A stretch of 64,000 nt of DNA from Sodalis praecaptivus (GCF_000517425.1 NZ_CP006569.1:1488001-1552000); one strand, 5' to 3'; shown: positions 9,022 to 19,568, counted from the stretch's first letter. Made by a program: numbers and translations. The notes: generated from the sequence alone by a model not told the origin.

Positions 9022-9576
9022 ATGAGATTGATGATAGCGTCAGATATTCATGGTTCGCTGGCCGCCACGCGCCGGCTGCTGGCCGCGTTTGACGTAAGCG
9101 GCGCCCGCTGGCTGGTGCTGCTGGGCGATTTTCTGAATCACGGTCCGCGCAATCCGCTGCCCGAGGACTATCGACCGGCGGACGTCGCCGCCGCGCTTAA
9201 CGCTTATCGCCAGCGCATTATCGCGGTACGCGGCAATTGCGACAGCGAAGTGGATGAAATGCTGCTCGACTTTCCCTCTAGCGCGCCCTGGCAGCAGGTT
9301 CTGCTGGGGGAGACGCGGCGGCTGTTTTTAACCCACGGGCATCTCTATCATCCGGCGCATCTGCCGCCGCTGGCGCCCGGCGACGCGTTCTTGTACGGCC
9401 ATACCCATATTCCGCAGGCGGAGCGAGCGGGGGAGCATATTCTGTTCAATCCGGGGTCGGTCAGCTTGCCCAAAGGCGGCTTTCCGGCGAGCTACGGTCT
9501 ACTGGCGGACGGCCGGTTACAGGTACTGTCATTAGATGGCGGGGAAACTATTGCGCAAGTCGCAATAACCTTCTAA
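9022..9576 (+). CDS. yfcE: YfcE, metallophosphodiesterase
   Basis: Calcineurin-like phosphodiesterase; E. coli YfcE acts on artificial phosphodiesters in vitro with Mn2+. The metal ligands are visible in order: ASDIHG, GDFLNHG, RGNCDSEVD, THGH and GHTH. ATG 9022 is preceded by AGGAGA at 7 bp and gives 184 residues, the E. coli length; the longer in-frame start at 8983 adds 13 residues with no homology. Divergent from yfcG; the spacer 8798-9021 holds nothing else recognised. Confidence 0.94.
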   Translation: MRLMIASDIHGSLAATRRLLAAFDVSGARWLVLLGDFLNHGPRNPLPEDYRPADVAAALNAYRQRIIAVRGNCDSEVDEMLLDFPSSAPWQQVLLGETRRLFLTHGHLYHPAHLPPLAPGDAFLYGHTHIPQAERAGEHILFNPGSVSLPKGGFPASYGLLADGRLQVLSLDGGETIAQVAITF

Positions 9577-9659
9577 GTTATGACAAAATACGTCAGTGGG
9601 TTTTTCCGTTTAACCATACCGCGCGGGCAGCCCGCGCCATTGCATAAGGGTGTCATAGG

Positions 9660-10229
9660 ATGGAGCAACAGAGTCAGTCTGCCGGTGAGGAATGGGTCGA
9701 CATTGTCAATGAAAACAATGAAGTCATCGCCCAGGCCAGCCGCCAGCAGATGCGCGCGGAACGTCTGCGTCACCGCGCCAGTTATATTGTGGTGCATGAT
9801 GGTGCGGGCAATATTCTGGTTCAGCGTCGTACCGCCAGCAAAGACTTCTATCCGGGCTATCTGGATGCGACCGCCGGCGGCGTGGTGCAAAGCGGTGAGG
9901 GGATGCTCGATTCCGCCCGCCGTGAGGCGGAAGAAGAGCTGGGCATCGCGGATGTGCCGTTCGCTGAACACGGGCAATTTTATTTCGAGAATGACGCCTG
10001 CCGGGTGTGGGGATCGCTGTTTAGTTGCGTGACCCATGGCCCGTTCGCGCTACAGGAGAGCGAGGTGGAGGCGGTCAATTGGCTGACGCCGGAGGAAATT
10101 ACCGGCCGCTGCGACGAATTCACCCCAGACTCCCTGAAAGCGTTGTCGCTGTGGCTGAGCCGCAATAATGCCCAGAGCTTTGGTAAGCCCCTGGCCGCGC
10201 AGACGTCGGACGATAGCGCGGCACCGTAG
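9660..10229 (+). CDS. yfcD: YfcD, Nudix hydrolase
   Basis: Nudix-fold hydrolase related to isopentenyl-diphosphate isomerase; substrate unproven. The Nudix box is intact: [24 protein letters not shown] (described as G-x5-E-x7-REAEEELGI) around residues 77-100. 189 residues, slightly longer than the 180 of E. coli because of a divergent Ser/Asp-rich C-terminal tail. Start ATG 9660 follows GTGTCATAGG. Lies 83 bp after yfcE on the same strand, as in E. coli. Confidence 0.93.
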   Translation: MEQQSQSAGEEWVDIVNENNEVIAQASRQQMRAERLRHRASYIVVHDGAGNILVQRRTASKDFYPGYLDATAGGVVQSGEGMLDSARREAEEELGIADVPFAEHGQFYFENDACRVWGSLFSCVTHGPFALQESEVEAVNWLTPEEITGRCDEFTPDSLKALSLWLSRNNAQSFGKPLAAQTSDDSAAP

Positions 10230-10299
10230 CCAGCGAGGGGGGCAACCTTCGCGCACGGGCTAAATGTAGGCGGGCGTAGCGGCGGTAGCGCACGGGCTG

Positions 10300-10410
10300 A
10301 GCCGGCGCAAGCGCTTGGTAAAGCCTAACTCCCCGATGGGGTTGAACCGGCGCAAGCGCTTGGCGAAGGCCGGACTTTCATTGGTTCTGAGCAGGCGCAA
10401 GCGCTGGGGA
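10300..10410 (+). repeat. Three imperfect ~45-bp direct repeats downstream of yfcD
   Basis: The core GCCGGCGCAAGCGCTTGG occurs at 10301-10318, with near copies at 10346-10363 and 10391-10408. Unit length is therefore about 45 bp. Each core contains the palindrome AAGCGCTT or its remnant. The spacer between yfcD and the pta terminator (10230-10433) holds no gene that can be supported. Confidence 0.75.
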
Positions 10411-10433
10411 AGGGTGAGTCGGTCCGCGCAGGG

Positions 10434-10462
10434 CAAAAAAAACGCCGGCCTCAGGCCGGCGT
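10434..10462 (-). terminator. Rho-independent terminator of ackA-pta
   Basis: On the minus strand, ACGCCGGCC (10462-10454) pairs with GGCCGGCGT (10450-10442), a 9-bp GC-rich stem followed by a run of eight or nine T. It lies 28 bp after the pta stop. Confidence 0.9.
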
Positions 10463-10490
10463 GGTCATATCTGGCGCCGCAAACGCGGAA

Positions 10491-12635
10491 TTAGCCTTCC
10501 GCCTGTTTCGACTGAATGGCGGTCAGCGCGACCGTATAAACGATATCGTCCACCAGCGCGCCGCGCGAGAGGTCGTTGACCGGCTTACGCATCCCTTGCA
10601 GCATCGGGCCGATTGAGATCAGGTCCGCCGAACGCTGTACCGCTTTATAGGTGGTATTACCGGTGTTCAAATCCGGGAAGATAAAGACCGTCGCCTGACC
10701 CGCTACCGGCGAGTTGGGTGCTTTCGACAGCGCGACATCGGCCATAATGGCGGCGTCATACTGCAGCGGACCGTCGATGACCAGATCCGGGCGCTTTTCC
10801 TGCGCCAGGCGCGTAGCTTCACGCACTTTCTCGACGTCGCTGCCGGCGCCGGAGTTGCCCGTCGAGTAAGAGATCATCGCTACGCGCGGCTCAATACCGA
10901 AGGCGGCGGCGGAGTCGGCCGACTGAATGGCGATTTCCGCCAGCTGCTCGGAGGTCGGATCCGGGTTGATGGCGCAGTCGCCGTACACCAGCACTTGCTC
11001 AGGCAGCAGCATGAAGAACACCGACGACACCAGCGAACTTCCCGGCGCAGTCTTGATGAGCTGTAGCGGCGGGCGGATGGTATTAGCGGTGGTATGCACC
11101 GCCCCTGACACCAGGCCGTCCACCTCGCCCTGCTCCAGCATCAGCGTGCCCAGCACCACGTTATCTTCCAGCTGTTCGCGCGCCACCACTTCGGTCATGC
11201 CCTTGCTTTTGCGCAGCTCGACCAGGCGCGCGACATACTTCTCGCGCGCCACTTCCGGATCGATGATTTCGATGCCGTCGCCGAGCGTAACGCCCTGTAC
11301 CGCGGCCACGCGCTGAATTTCATCGGGGTTGCCCAACAGCACGCAGTGGGCAATACCGCGCTCGGCGCAAATGGATGCCGCTTTGACGGTGCGCGGCTCG
11401 TCGCCTTCCGGCAGCACGATGCGTTTACCGGCCTGACGCGCCAGTTCGGTCAACTGATAGCGGAACGCCGGCGGCGACAGGCGGCGCGGACGTTCGGAGC
11501 TGGCGGACAGGGATTCGATCCAGGCATTATCGATATGGCCCGCGACATAGTTTTGCAGTTTTTCCACCCGGCTATGGTCGTCGGCCGGCACTTCCAGGCT
11601 GAAGCTCTGTAGGCTAAGCGAGGTCTGCCAGGTATTGGTCTGCACGGTAAACATCGGCAGACCGGTCTGGAAGGCGCGTTCACATAACTGCTGAATGCGC
11701 GGATCGATGTCATAGCCGCCGGTCAGCAGCACCGCGCCGATTTCCACGCCGTTCATCGCGGCGAGGCAGGCGGCGACCAGCACATCGGGACGGTCGGCGG
11801 AGGTCACCAGCAGCGAACCGGGGCGGAAATGCTCCAGCATGTTCGGCAGGCTGCGCGCGCAGAAGGTGACGGATTTCACGCGGCGGGTCTGAATTTCCCC
11901 TTCGTGGATAATGGTGGCGCCCAAATGGCGGGCCATGTCGATAGCGCGGGTGGCGATGAGATCGAAATTCCACGGGATGCAGCCCAGCACCGGCAGCGGG
12001 CTGTTTTCAAACAGCAGGCTCGGATCCACGTTGGCAACGCTGGCCTTGCTGGAATCGTCGAAAATTTCCGACAGATCCGGACGGGTGCGGCCTTGTTCAT
12101 CCACCGGCGCGTTCAATTTATTGACGATAACGCCGGTAATGTTTTTATTTTTGCTGCCGCCGAAGCTTGAGCGTACCAGCTCGATGCGTTCTTTCAATTG
12201 GTCCGGCGAGTCGTTGCCCAGCGAGAGCACGAAAACGATTTCGGCGTTCAGCGTGCGGGCGATTTCATAGTTCAGCGCGGTGGCGAACTGATGTTTACGC
12301 GTGGGCACCAATCCTTCCACCAGCACCACTTCCGCTTCTTGGGTGTTGGCATGATAGCGGGCAATGATCTCTTCCATCAGCACGTCTTGCTGGTTGGAGC
12401 CCAGCAGGGATTCCACATAGCTCATGGCCAGGGGTTCGGCGGAGGGAATAGTGGAATTGGCGCGGATAATACGGGTGGTGGCGTCGAGGGTGTCCTCACC
12501 GGATCGGGGCTGCGCGATGGGTTTGAACACGCTTAGGCTCACGCCTTTTTGCTCCATGGCGCGGATCACGCCGAGGCTGACGCTGGTCAGACCGACGCTG
12601 GTGCCGGTTGGGATCAACATGATTGTACGGGACAC
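10491..12635 (-). CDS. pta: Phosphate acetyltransferase
   Basis: Converts acetyl-CoA plus phosphate to acetyl phosphate, the first step of the Pta-AckA acetate pathway and a source of acetyl phosphate for protein acetylation and response regulators. 714 residues, exactly the E. coli length. It has the long enterobacterial form: a P-loop-like N-terminal domain ([16 protein letters not shown]), a middle DRTGG domain (about 230-340) and the catalytic PTA_PTB domain from about 390 ([16 protein letters not shown] to the end). Start ATG 12635 follows AAAGAGG. Downstream of ackA with a hairpin between them. Confidence 0.98.
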   Translation of the reverse strand: MSRTIMLIPTGTSVGLTSVSLGVIRAMEQKGVSLSVFKPIAQPRSGEDTLDATTRIIRANSTIPSAEPLAMSYVESLLGSNQQDVLMEEIIARYHANTQEAEVVLVEGLVPTRKHQFATALNYEIARTLNAEIVFVLSLGNDSPDQLKERIELVRSSFGGSKNKNITGVIVNKLNAPVDEQGRTRPDLSEIFDDSSKASVANVDPSLLFENSPLPVLGCIPWNFDLIATRAIDMARHLGATIIHEGEIQTRRVKSVTFCARSLPNMLEHFRPGSLLVTSADRPDVLVAACLAAMNGVEIGAVLLTGGYDIDPRIQQLCERAFQTGLPMFTVQTNTWQTSLSLQSFSLEVPADDHSRVEKLQNYVAGHIDNAWIESLSASSERPRRLSPPAFRYQLTELARQAGKRIVLPEGDEPRTVKAASICAERGIAHCVLLGNPDEIQRVAAVQGVTLGDGIEIIDPEVAREKYVARLVELRKSKGMTEVVAREQLEDNVVLGTLMLEQGEVDGLVSGAVHTTANTIRPPLQLIKTAPGSSLVSSVFFMLLPEQVLVYGDCAINPDPTSEQLAEIAIQSADSAAAFGIEPRVAMISYSTGNSGAGSDVEKVREATRLAQEKRPDLVIDGPLQYDAAIMADVALSKAPNSPVAGQATVFIFPDLNTGNTTYKAVQRSADLISIGPMLQGMRKPVNDLSRGALVDDIVYTVALTAIQSKQAEG

Positions 12636-12665
12636 GGCTAAACCTCTTTCAACGGTTGCTCGTTA

Positions 12666-12700
12666 GTCAAAAACAGCCCCGCCGGACAAAGCCGGCGGGG
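12666..12700 (-). terminator. Hairpin terminator/attenuator between ackA and pta
   Basis: CCCCGCCGG (12677-12685) and CCGGCGGGG (12692-12700) form a 9-bp stem. Read on the minus strand it is followed by CTGTTTTTG. It would terminate part of the ackA transcripts before pta; the strength is inferred. Confidence 0.7.
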
Positions 12701-12709
12701 AGATGAGAA

Positions 12710-13912
12710 TTACGCGGTCAGACGCGCGGCGTCCTGGGCGATGACCAACTCCTCGTTGGTCGGGATGACGATAGCCGGGCGGCTGGCGTCGGTGGTGATC
12801 ACGCCGGCGTGGCCAAAACGCGCGGCCAGGTTGCGTTCATGATCTACCTCGAAGCCCAGCAGCGCCAGTTTTTTCAGCGACAGCTCGCGCACCATCGCGG
12901 CGTTCTCGCCGATGCCGCCGGTGAAGATCACCGCATCCAGCCGTCCGTCCATTAGCGCGCTATAGGAGCCGATGTACTTGGCCAGACGGTGGCAGTAAAC
13001 ATCCATGGCGCGGCGGGCGTCGGCTTTATCGCGGTAGTTGTCCTCGACATAGCGACAGTCGCTGGTCACGCCGGTCAGGCCCAGCAGACCGGACTCTTTG
13101 GTCAACAGGGTGTTGATACGGGCGACGGACATGCCTAATGCATCGTGTAAATGGAACACGATAGCCGGGTCGATATCGCCGCTGCGGGTACCCATCACCA
13201 GGCCTTCCAGCGGCGTCAGTCCCATGGACGTATCCACGCACTGTCCGTTGCGGATGGCGGAAACGGAGCCGCCGTTGCCCAAATGGCAGGTAATCACATT
13301 AAGCTGGTCAACCGGCTTGTTAAGCATCTTGGCCGCTTCGCGGCTGACATAAAAGTGGCTGGTGCCGTGGGCGCCGTAGCGGCGGATAGCATGTTCTTGA
13401 TATAAAGAGTAGGGCAGGGCATAAAGATACGATTCTTCCGGCATTGTCTGATGGAAAGCAGTATCAAAAACCGCTACGTTCTTTTGTGCCAGCTGCGGAA
13501 ACTCTTTCAGGGCTTCGCGGATACCGATAAGATGCGCCGGATTATGCAGCGGCGCGAACGGGATGGAATCCTCGATGCCTTTTAATACATCGTCATTGAT
13601 AATGGCGGACTGGGTGAACCGTTCGCCACCGTGTACGATGCGGTGACCGATGGCGGTTAATTGTGCGGACAGTTCCGGTTTTTGTGCCAAAATAGTATTA
13701 ACGATAAAGTGCAGCGCTTCACTGTGCGCGCTGCCGGCACCCAACGCCGCTTCTTGCTTGGCGCCGTCCATCTTCCATTTGATACGCGCTTCCGGCAGAT
13801 TGAAGCACTCGGCGAGACCGGAGATATGTTCTTCACCGTTGGCGGCATCGATAATGGCGAATTTCAGAGATGAACTGCCACAGTTAAGAACCAGTACTAG
13901 CTTACTCGACAT
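12710..13912 (-). CDS. ackA: Acetate kinase
   Basis: Acetyl phosphate plus ADP gives acetate plus ATP. The N-terminal signature [16 protein letters not shown] and the second signature [13 protein letters not shown] are present, with [14 protein letters not shown] near the C-terminus. 400 residues, the E. coli length. Start ATG 13912 follows GTAGGTACTTCC. First gene of ackA-pta on the minus strand, divergent from yfbV across a 340-bp spacer (13913-14252). Confidence 0.98.
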   Translation of the reverse strand: MSSKLVLVLNCGSSSLKFAIIDAANGEEHISGLAECFNLPEARIKWKMDGAKQEAALGAGSAHSEALHFIVNTILAQKPELSAQLTAIGHRIVHGGERFTQSAIINDDVLKGIEDSIPFAPLHNPAHLIGIREALKEFPQLAQKNVAVFDTAFHQTMPEESYLYALPYSLYQEHAIRRYGAHGTSHFYVSREAAKMLNKPVDQLNVITCHLGNGGSVSAIRNGQCVDTSMGLTPLEGLVMGTRSGDIDPAIVFHLHDALGMSVARINTLLTKESGLLGLTGVTSDCRYVEDNYRDKADARRAMDVYCHRLAKYIGSYSALMDGRLDAVIFTGGIGENAAMVRELSLKKLALLGFEVDHERNLAARFGHAGVITTDASRPAIVIPTNEELVIAQDAARLTA

Positions 13913-14167
13913 GGAAGTACCTACTTGTTATGCGTGGTTAATAATTCGTCAAACAGGCTTTAATCGTAGCGCATTCCGCCGCTGACATTTATGATTAACA
14001 TCATGGATGCGGTGAATTCGCGGTTATGATGTCGGCAATGCGCTCACGCGGCCCTGATACGTTAGCCCTAGGCGGCTTTGCCCCTGGCTGTCGCGGTCGA
14101 CCTGAACGCGGGCGGCGGCGCATGCTAAGCCCCGCAGCGCGGAATAGGATAACGAGAGACCGCGGTA

Positions 14168-14195
14168 AAGACAAAATATATTTAAATGTTATAAA
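14168..14195 (+). promoter_or_regulatory. Candidate yfbV promoter
   Basis: AAGACA (14168-14173) and TATAAA (14190-14195) are 16 bp apart in an AT-rich stretch 57 bp before the yfbV start. It was identified by pattern only. Confidence 0.4.
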
Positions 14196-14252
14196 ATGCT
14201 TAGTGAAATTGCGCGAAAATTTTAATCATTGCTCATAAAGTTGAGGTCCGCT

Positions 14253-14708
14253 ATGTCGACACTCCCTTCCGGTTCGGTAAGTTGGTACAAAATTTTCCAG
14301 CGCGGACAACACTATATGAAGGCCTGGCCCGCCGAAAAAAGCCTGGCGCCTATCTTCCCTGAACACCGTGTGGTTCGCGCCACCCGTTTCGGCGTGCGCT
14401 ACATGCCGGCGGTCGCGGTCTTTACCCTGAGCTGGCAAATCGCCCTCGGAGGGCAGCTCGGTCCCGCGGTGGCGACCGCCATCTTTGCCTGCAGCCTGCC
14501 GATGCAAGGCCTGTGGTGGCTCGGCAAGCGGTCGATTACGCCGCTGCCGCCTTCGTTACTGAACTGGTTCCACGAGGTGCGGCAAAAGCTCAACGAGGCC
14601 GGCCAGGCGCTGGCGCCGGTGGAAGGGGTACCGACCTATCAGATGTTGGCCGAGGTGTTAAAAAGGGCGTTTAAGCTGCTCGATAAAGCGTTTCTGGATG
14701 ACTTGTAA
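14253..14708 (+). CDS. yfbV: YfbV, UPF0208 membrane protein (Ter macrodomain boundary factor)
   Basis: Small inner-membrane protein; in E. coli it is reported to limit the spread of Ter-macrodomain properties, so it affects chromosome organisation. 151 residues, the E. coli length, when ATG 14253 is used (TTGAGG 7 bp before it). The in-frame ATG at 14229 is not preceded by a site. Two close membrane segments ([17 protein letters not shown] and [19 protein letters not shown]) and the conserved [16 protein letters not shown] and AFLDDL end are visible. Confidence 0.93.
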   Translation: MSTLPSGSVSWYKIFQRGQHYMKAWPAEKSLAPIFPEHRVVRATRFGVRYMPAVAVFTLSWQIALGGQLGPAVATAIFACSLPMQGLWWLGKRSITPLPPSLLNWFHEVRQKLNEAGQALAPVEGVPTYQMLAEVLKRAFKLLDKAFLDDL

Positions 14709-14871
14709 AGTCTAAAGGCCGCATTTGTACCCGCCGCCATAAATATTTCATCCGGTCATGGTTTACATCAAACAAAGCGGGGTTTGCACTACCCCGGCGT
14801 CCAGCGCTATGCCATGCTGACGCCTGCGAACTTTCCTGGCGCGGCCAGGCTTTTAACACCAGGAGTGCTTT

Positions 14872-15366
14872 ATGGACATGACCAACGCCCAACGGCTTAT
14901 CTTGTCAAATCAGTACAAAATGATGACCCTGCTTGACCCCGACAACAGCGAGCGCTATCGCCGGTTGCAAACCATCGTCGAGCGCGGCTACGGTCTGCAA
15001 ATGCGCGAGCTGGACCGCGATTTCGGCGCCTTGAGCGAAGACGTTTGCCGCAGCATTATCGATATCATGGAAATGCATCACGCCATGCAGGTGTCCTGGT
15101 CCAATTTGAAGGACCGCCAGGACATCGACGAACGCCGCCTGGCGTTTCTCGGCTTTGATGCCGCCACGGAAGCCCGCTATCTTGGCTATGTCCGTTTCAT
15201 GGTATTTACCGAAGGGCGCTACACCCACTTCGACTCCGGTACCCACGGTTTCAACGCCCAGACAAAAATGTGGGATAAATATCTGCGTATGCTGGCGGTC
15301 TGGCAGGCCTGCCCGCGTCAATATCACCTGAGCGCGGTGGAAATTTCGCAAATCATCAACGCCTGA
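14872..15366 (+). CDS. yfbU: YfbU family protein
   Basis: UPF0304 protein of 164 residues, the E. coli length. Helical and cytoplasmic; function not established. The conserved start [18 protein letters not shown] and the segments [16 protein letters not shown] and [13 protein letters not shown] are intact. ATG 14872 is preceded by AGGAG. Same strand and order as E. coli (yfbV-yfbU-yfbT); 23 bp before yfbT, so probably co-transcribed with it. Confidence 0.93.
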   Translation: MDMTNAQRLILSNQYKMMTLLDPDNSERYRRLQTIVERGYGLQMRELDRDFGALSEDVCRSIIDIMEMHHAMQVSWSNLKDRQDIDERRLAFLGFDAATEARYLGYVRFMVFTEGRYTHFDSGTHGFNAQTKMWDKYLRMLAVWQACPRQYHLSAVEISQIINA

Positions 15367-15388
15367 AGACGAAGTTAAGGAGCGGCTT

Positions 15389-16051
15389 GTGCGCGGTTTA
15401 GGCTTTTTGTTTGACCTGGATGGGACTTTGATCGATTCGTTGCCGGTGGTGGAACTGGCCTGGGGCAACTGGGCGCGGCGCCACGGCGTGCCGGAGGCAG
15501 AGGTGTTGGATTTCATCCACGGCAAACAGGCGATTACCTCATTGCGCCACTTTATGCCGGGGCAAAGCGAAGAGACGATACAGCATGAATATCGTCTGCT
15601 GGAACGCTTTGAAGCCGAAACCATCGACGGCGTAAGCGCGCTGCCGGGCGCCCGCGAGCTGTTGAACGACCTTAACCGCCTACAGCTACCCTGGGCGATT
15701 GTGACCTCCGGATCGCTGCCGGTCGCCTCCGCCCGGGTGCGCGCGGGGCGGCTGCCAACGCCGCCGGTGCTTATCACCGCGGAGCAGGTGCCGCGCGGCA
15801 AACCGCAGCCGGATCCTTACCTGCTCGGCGCCAAGACGCTGGGCCTGCGGCCTGCGGAGTGTATTGTGGTAGAGGACGCCATCGCCGGCATCCAGTCTGG
15901 GCTGGCGGCGGGTTGTCCGGTGATAGCCGTTAATCCGCCGCCGGAAACGCCGCAAAAAGAGGCGGTGGGCATGCTTATCGATTCGCTGCACCAATTAGCG
16001 GTGACCCGGGAAGGGGACTACGCCCTGGTGAGTCGCCGCGAGGCCGCCTGA
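15389..16051 (+). CDS. yfbT: YfbT/HxpA, HAD-like sugar phosphatase
   Basis: Haloacid-dehalogenase phosphatase; the E. coli protein dephosphorylates sugar phosphates such as fructose 1-phosphate. Motif I is FLFDLDGTLIDSLP at about residue 5-18 with both Asp, motif II is IVTSGS, motif III is the Lys in PRGKPQPDPYLLGA and motif IV is VVEDAIAGIQSG. 220 residues against 216 in E. coli. The start is GTG at 15389, 7 bp after AAGGAGCG. A strong terminator follows. Confidence 0.92.
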   Translation: MRGLGFLFDLDGTLIDSLPVVELAWGNWARRHGVPEAEVLDFIHGKQAITSLRHFMPGQSEETIQHEYRLLERFEAETIDGVSALPGARELLNDLNRLQLPWAIVTSGSLPVASARVRAGRLPTPPVLITAEQVPRGKPQPDPYLLGAKTLGLRPAECIVVEDAIAGIQSGLAAGCPVIAVNPPPETPQKEAVGMLIDSLHQLAVTREGDYALVSRREAA

Positions 16052-16071
16052 TCGCGCAAAAAAATGGTTTG

Positions 16072-16096
16072 AACCCCGCCTCGCCGGGGTTTTTTT
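16072..16096 (+). terminator. Rho-independent terminator after yfbT
   Basis: AACCCCG (16072-16078) pairs with CGGGGTT (16085-16091), followed by a T-run to 16096. Confidence 0.88.
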
Positions 16097-16144
16097 ATGG
16101 CATGCTGTGGACGAAATGTCTGCTATCAGGACTGGGATGTTGGC

Positions 16145-17977
16145 ATGAACGACGAACTCCTTTGGGTGCTTGGCCTGCTGCTGGCGGCGGTGGTGCTGTT
16201 TATCACTGGGAAAGTGCGCATGGATGTGGTGGCGCTCTTGGTCATTGTCGCCTTTGTGCTGAGCGGGACGCTGACCCTGGCTGAAGCCACCGCCGGTTTC
16301 AGCGACCCTAACGTACTGCTTATCGCCGCGCTGTTCGTCATCGGCGACGGGTTGGTGCGTACCGGTATTGCGCTGTCGGTGGGGGACTGGCTGGTACGGA
16401 TGGCGGGCAACAGCGAGCTGCGCATGCTGTTGCTATTGATGGTCACGGTGTCCGCGCTGGGCGCGTTTATGAGCTCAACCGGCGTGGTAGCCATTTTTAT
16501 TCCGGTCGTGCTCAGCGTCGCGCAGCGCATGAAAACCCCGCCGGGACGGCTGATGATGCCGCTCAGTTTCGCCGGGCTTATCAGCGGCATGATGACGCTG
16601 GTGGCGACGCCGCCCAATATGGTGGTCAATAGCGAACTGTTGCGCAACGATCTGCCGGCGTTCGGCTTTTTCGCGGTGACGCCGATAGGCTGCCTGGTGC
16701 TGGTGCTGGGCATCGGTTATATGGCGGTGGCCCGTTTCTGGCTGACGGCGCCTGATGACGGCCGCGCCGGCGAAACCTGGCAGCGCCGCACTTTCCGCGA
16801 TCTTATCCGCGATTACCGACTGGCGGGACGCGCCAGGCGCCTGGCGCTGCGCGCCGGCTCGCCGCTTATCGGTCGCCGGCTGGATGATTTGCGCCTGCGC
16901 GATCGCTATGGCGCCAACGTGGTGGGCATTGAACGCTGGCGTAAGTTCCGCCGGGTGATGGTCAGCGCCGGCGGTAATACCGAGCTGCGCCCGCGTGATG
17001 TACTGCTGATCGACATGTCCGCCGCCGAAATGGATTTGCGTCAGTTTTGCAGCGAACAGCAACTGGAGCCGATGGTGCTGCGCGGCGAATATTTTTCCAG
17101 CCAGGCGCGCGACGTGGGAATGGCGGAGGTCAGCCTGATCCCGGATTCCGCCCTGTTGGGCCATAGCCTAAGAGAGGTGGCGTTTCGCAGCCGCTACGGA
17201 CTGAATGTGGCGGGCATCCGCCGCAACGGCGAGGCGCTGCCGGGGGTGCTGATCGACGAGCCGTTACAGCTGGGGGATATCCTGCTGGTGATAGGCGACT
17301 GGAAACGCATCCGGCAGTTGCAGTCGCGCACGCGCGATTTCATCCTGCTCAATCTGCCGGCCGAAGTGGACCAGGTCGCGCCGGCGGCCAGTCAGGCGCC
17401 CCATGCGCTGTTGGCGCTGGTGCTCATGGTCGGCATGATGATAACCGATCATATTCCTAATCCTATCGCCGCCCTCATCGCCTGTCTGCTGATGGGCAAG
17501 TTCCGCTGTATCGATATGAACAGCGCCTATAAAGCGATCCACTGGCCGAGCCTCATTCTGATTGTCGGCATGATGCCGTTTGCGCTGGCGCTGGAGAAGA
17601 CCGGCGGCGTGGATGTCGTAGTGCGCCTGCTCATGCGCCTGTCGGGCGGGGCGGGGGCGCATATGATGCTGCTGAGTCTGTTTATTCTGTGCGCGGTGAC
17701 CGGGCTGTTTATTTCCAATACCGCCACCGCGGTGTTGATGGCGCCCATCGCGCTCGGCGCGGCGCATCAGATGGGCGTCTCACCGTATCCGTTCGCCATG
17801 ATTGTCGCCGTCGCCGCCTCGGCGGCGTTCATGACGCCGGTCTCCTCGCCGGTGAACACGCTGGTGCTGGGGCCGGGGGGCTACAAGTTCAGCGACTTTG
17901 TTCGTATCGGCGTGCCGTTCACCCTGCTGGTGATGGCCGCCAGCGTGCTGGTAGTGCCGCTGCTCTACCCTTTCTGA
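16145..17977 (+). CDS. yfbS: YfbS, SLC13/DASS-type transporter with two RCK_C domains
   Basis: Predicted anion/dicarboxylate-type permease of 610 residues, the E. coli length, using ATG 16145 ([13 protein letters not shown]). N-terminal membrane half (about 5-205), two TrkA-C (RCK_C) domains in the middle (about 218-300 and 305-385, starting [21 protein letters not shown]), then the C-terminal membrane half with [16 protein letters not shown]-like motif (here [20 protein letters not shown]) and [18 protein letters not shown]. Substrate unknown. In-frame codons upstream of 16145 lie in the terminator of yfbT. Convergent with yfbR. Confidence 0.92.
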   Translation: MNDELLWVLGLLLAAVVLFITGKVRMDVVALLVIVAFVLSGTLTLAEATAGFSDPNVLLIAALFVIGDGLVRTGIALSVGDWLVRMAGNSELRMLLLLMVTVSALGAFMSSTGVVAIFIPVVLSVAQRMKTPPGRLMMPLSFAGLISGMMTLVATPPNMVVNSELLRNDLPAFGFFAVTPIGCLVLVLGIGYMAVARFWLTAPDDGRAGETWQRRTFRDLIRDYRLAGRARRLALRAGSPLIGRRLDDLRLRDRYGANVVGIERWRKFRRVMVSAGGNTELRPRDVLLIDMSAAEMDLRQFCSEQQLEPMVLRGEYFSSQARDVGMAEVSLIPDSALLGHSLREVAFRSRYGLNVAGIRRNGEALPGVLIDEPLQLGDILLVIGDWKRIRQLQSRTRDFILLNLPAEVDQVAPAASQAPHALLALVLMVGMMITDHIPNPIAALIACLLMGKFRCIDMNSAYKAIHWPSLILIVGMMPFALALEKTGGVDVVVRLLMRLSGGAGAHMMLLSLFILCAVTGLFISNTATAVLMAPIALGAAHQMGVSPYPFAMIVAVAASAAFMTPVSSPVNTLVLGPGGYKFSDFVRIGVPFTLLVMAASVLVVPLLYPF

Positions 17978-18031
17978 CGGGCCAGCGGCGGGTCATCGCT
18001 TCAGGCGAAGGCGCGTTTTAGCAGGGTGACG

Positions 18032-18631
18032 CTACAGCGGCGAATCCTGGCTAATTTCGTCCAGCGACAGGCTGAAGCTTGGGATAAACACCGCCTGGAA
18101 ATAGTCCATCGCGGGGCTGCGCCGCTCGTTCAGCGTTTTTTCCAGGCGCGCCATCGCTAGGGTAAATTCGGTATTGCCGGCGGAAATCTCCTCCAGACAC
18201 TTGAGATAGGCGCACAGCGCATCGGCCTGCTTGACGACGGCTTTCTCCGCCGGCAGGTAGTGTTGCTCGTCGATGAGCAGACGAAAATCCTCGCGCAGGG
18301 CTTCCGGGACCATATCTATCAGCTTTTGCTGAGCGATTTTTTCAATGTTTTTGTACTCGTGGGCGATTTGGGCGTTGTAATACTTAATGGGCGTCGGCAT
18401 ATCGCCGGTCAGCACTTCGCTGGCGTCGTGATACATTGCCAGCAGCGCGATACGCTCGGCATTCAGGTCGGCGCCGAACAGGCGATTATTGATGAGCGCC
18501 AGAACGTGGGCGACAAACGCCACCTGCAGACTGTGCTCCGAGACATTTTCGGTACGCACATTGCGCATCAGCGGCCAGCGGTTAATCAGTTTTAGGCGTG
18601 ACAGATGGGCGAAGAAGTGGCTTTGGGTCAT
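18032..18631 (-). CDS. yfbR: YfbR, 5'-deoxynucleotidase
   Basis: HD-domain phosphohydrolase that removes the phosphate from deoxyribonucleoside 5'-monophosphates, a part of nucleotide pool control. Metal-binding residues are visible as SEHSLQVA and [19 protein letters not shown]; the later Asp is in [12 protein letters not shown]. 199 residues, the E. coli length. Start [20 protein letters not shown]. Its upstream region on the minus strand is unusual: a hexamer tandem array begins only 71 bp before the start codon. Confidence 0.95.
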   Translation of the reverse strand: MTQSHFFAHLSRLKLINRWPLMRNVRTENVSEHSLQVAFVAHVLALINNRLFGADLNAERIALLAMYHDASEVLTGDMPTPIKYYNAQIAHEYKNIEKIAQQKLIDMVPEALREDFRLLIDEQHYLPAEKAVVKQADALCAYLKCLEEISAGNTEFTLAMARLEKTLNERRSPAMDYFQAVFIPSFSLSLDEISQDSPL

Positions 18632-18702
18632 ATACGTTTCCAGAAAGACGCGACAACGGAAACGCTATTGTGCGCACCCAGCGGCGGATATGCAAATCTC
18701 CC

Positions 18703-18925
18703 GATGCCAATGCCAATGCCGATGCCGATGCCAATGCCAATGCCAATGCCAATGCCAATGCCAATGCCAATGCCAATGCCGATACCAATGCTGATGGCGG
18801 GTAATAGGGATGCCAATGCCGATACCAATGCTGATGGCGGGTAATAGGGATGCCGATGCCGATGCTAATGCTAATGCCAATGTCGATATCAATGCCGATG
18901 GCGGGTAATAGGGATGCCAATGCAG
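18703..18925 (+). repeat. Hexanucleotide (ATGCCA/ATGCCG) tandem array with higher-order repeats
   Basis: From 18703 to 18798 there are 16 consecutive hexamers of the form RATGCC (eight identical AATGCC in a row at 18733-18780). Beyond that, GATGGCGGGTAATAGGGATG recurs at 18793, 18833 and 18897, each time followed by more degenerate hexamers, to about 18925. Several frames stay open through it (Met-Pro, Ala-Asn or Trp-His dipeptide repeats), as expected for a period of six. I treat it as non-coding. It lies just upstream of yfbR. Confidence 0.92.
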
Positions 18926-19016
18926 GGCGGCGCTGCCTGCTCCACGACGCCGGAGACAACATTGGGCATGCAGCATGCCTGGCACCAGCGCGGTCAGGCA
19001 AAGCGTATTCGCCGGC

Positions 19017-19568
19017 GCGCAGCCCTAACGCCCGGCGCAGACCCGCGGCAGCCCTAGGTGTCTTCGCCGCTGCGGCATCGGCAGCACGCAGCCCTAACGC
19101 CCGGCGGCGACCCGCAGCAGCCCTAGGTGTCTTCGCCGCTGCGGCGTCGGCAGCACGCAGCCATAACCGCCGGCGCCGACCCGCGGCAGCCCTAGGTGTC
19201 TTCGCCGCTGCGGCATCGGCAGCACGCAGCCCTAACGCCCGGCGGCGACCCGCAGCAGCCCTAGGTGTCTTCGCCGCTGCGGCATCGGCAGCACGCAGCC
19301 CTAACCCCCGACGCCGACCCGCGGCAGCCCTAGGTGTCTTCGCCGCTGCGGCGTCGGCAGCACGCATCTCTAACGCCCGGCGCCGAGCCGCAGCAGCCCT
19401 AAGTGTCTTCGCCGCTGCGGCATCGGCAGCGCGCAGCCCTAACGCCCGGCGCCGACCCGCGGCAGCCCTAGGTGTCTTCGCCGCTGCGGCATCGGCAGCA
19501 CGCAGCTCTAACGCCCAGCGCCGAGGCGCGGCAGCCCTAGGTATCTCCGCCGCTGCGGTATCACCGGT
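19017..19568 (+). repeat. 69-bp minisatellite, eight copies
   Basis: The anchor CCCTAGGTGTCTTCG (one copy CCCTAAG, one CCCTAGGTATCTCCG) occurs at 19052, 19121, 19190, 19259, 19328, 19397, 19466 and 19535, always exactly 69 bp apart. Copies differ at a few bases and each contains the small inverted repeat GCCGCTGCGGC. Since 69 is divisible by 3, long open frames exist on both strands, but they have no homology and no ribosome site. The array fills the spacer between the alaA stop and the hexamer array. Confidence 0.95.

Noticed and set aside
18582-19367. 261-codon minus strand frame across the same arrays
   Set aside because: Same reason; it also overlaps the start of yfbR in another frame and consists almost wholly of repeat translation.
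19017-19568. CRISPR array
   Set aside because: The 69-bp units are contiguous and similar throughout; there are no unique spacers and no cas genes in the window.
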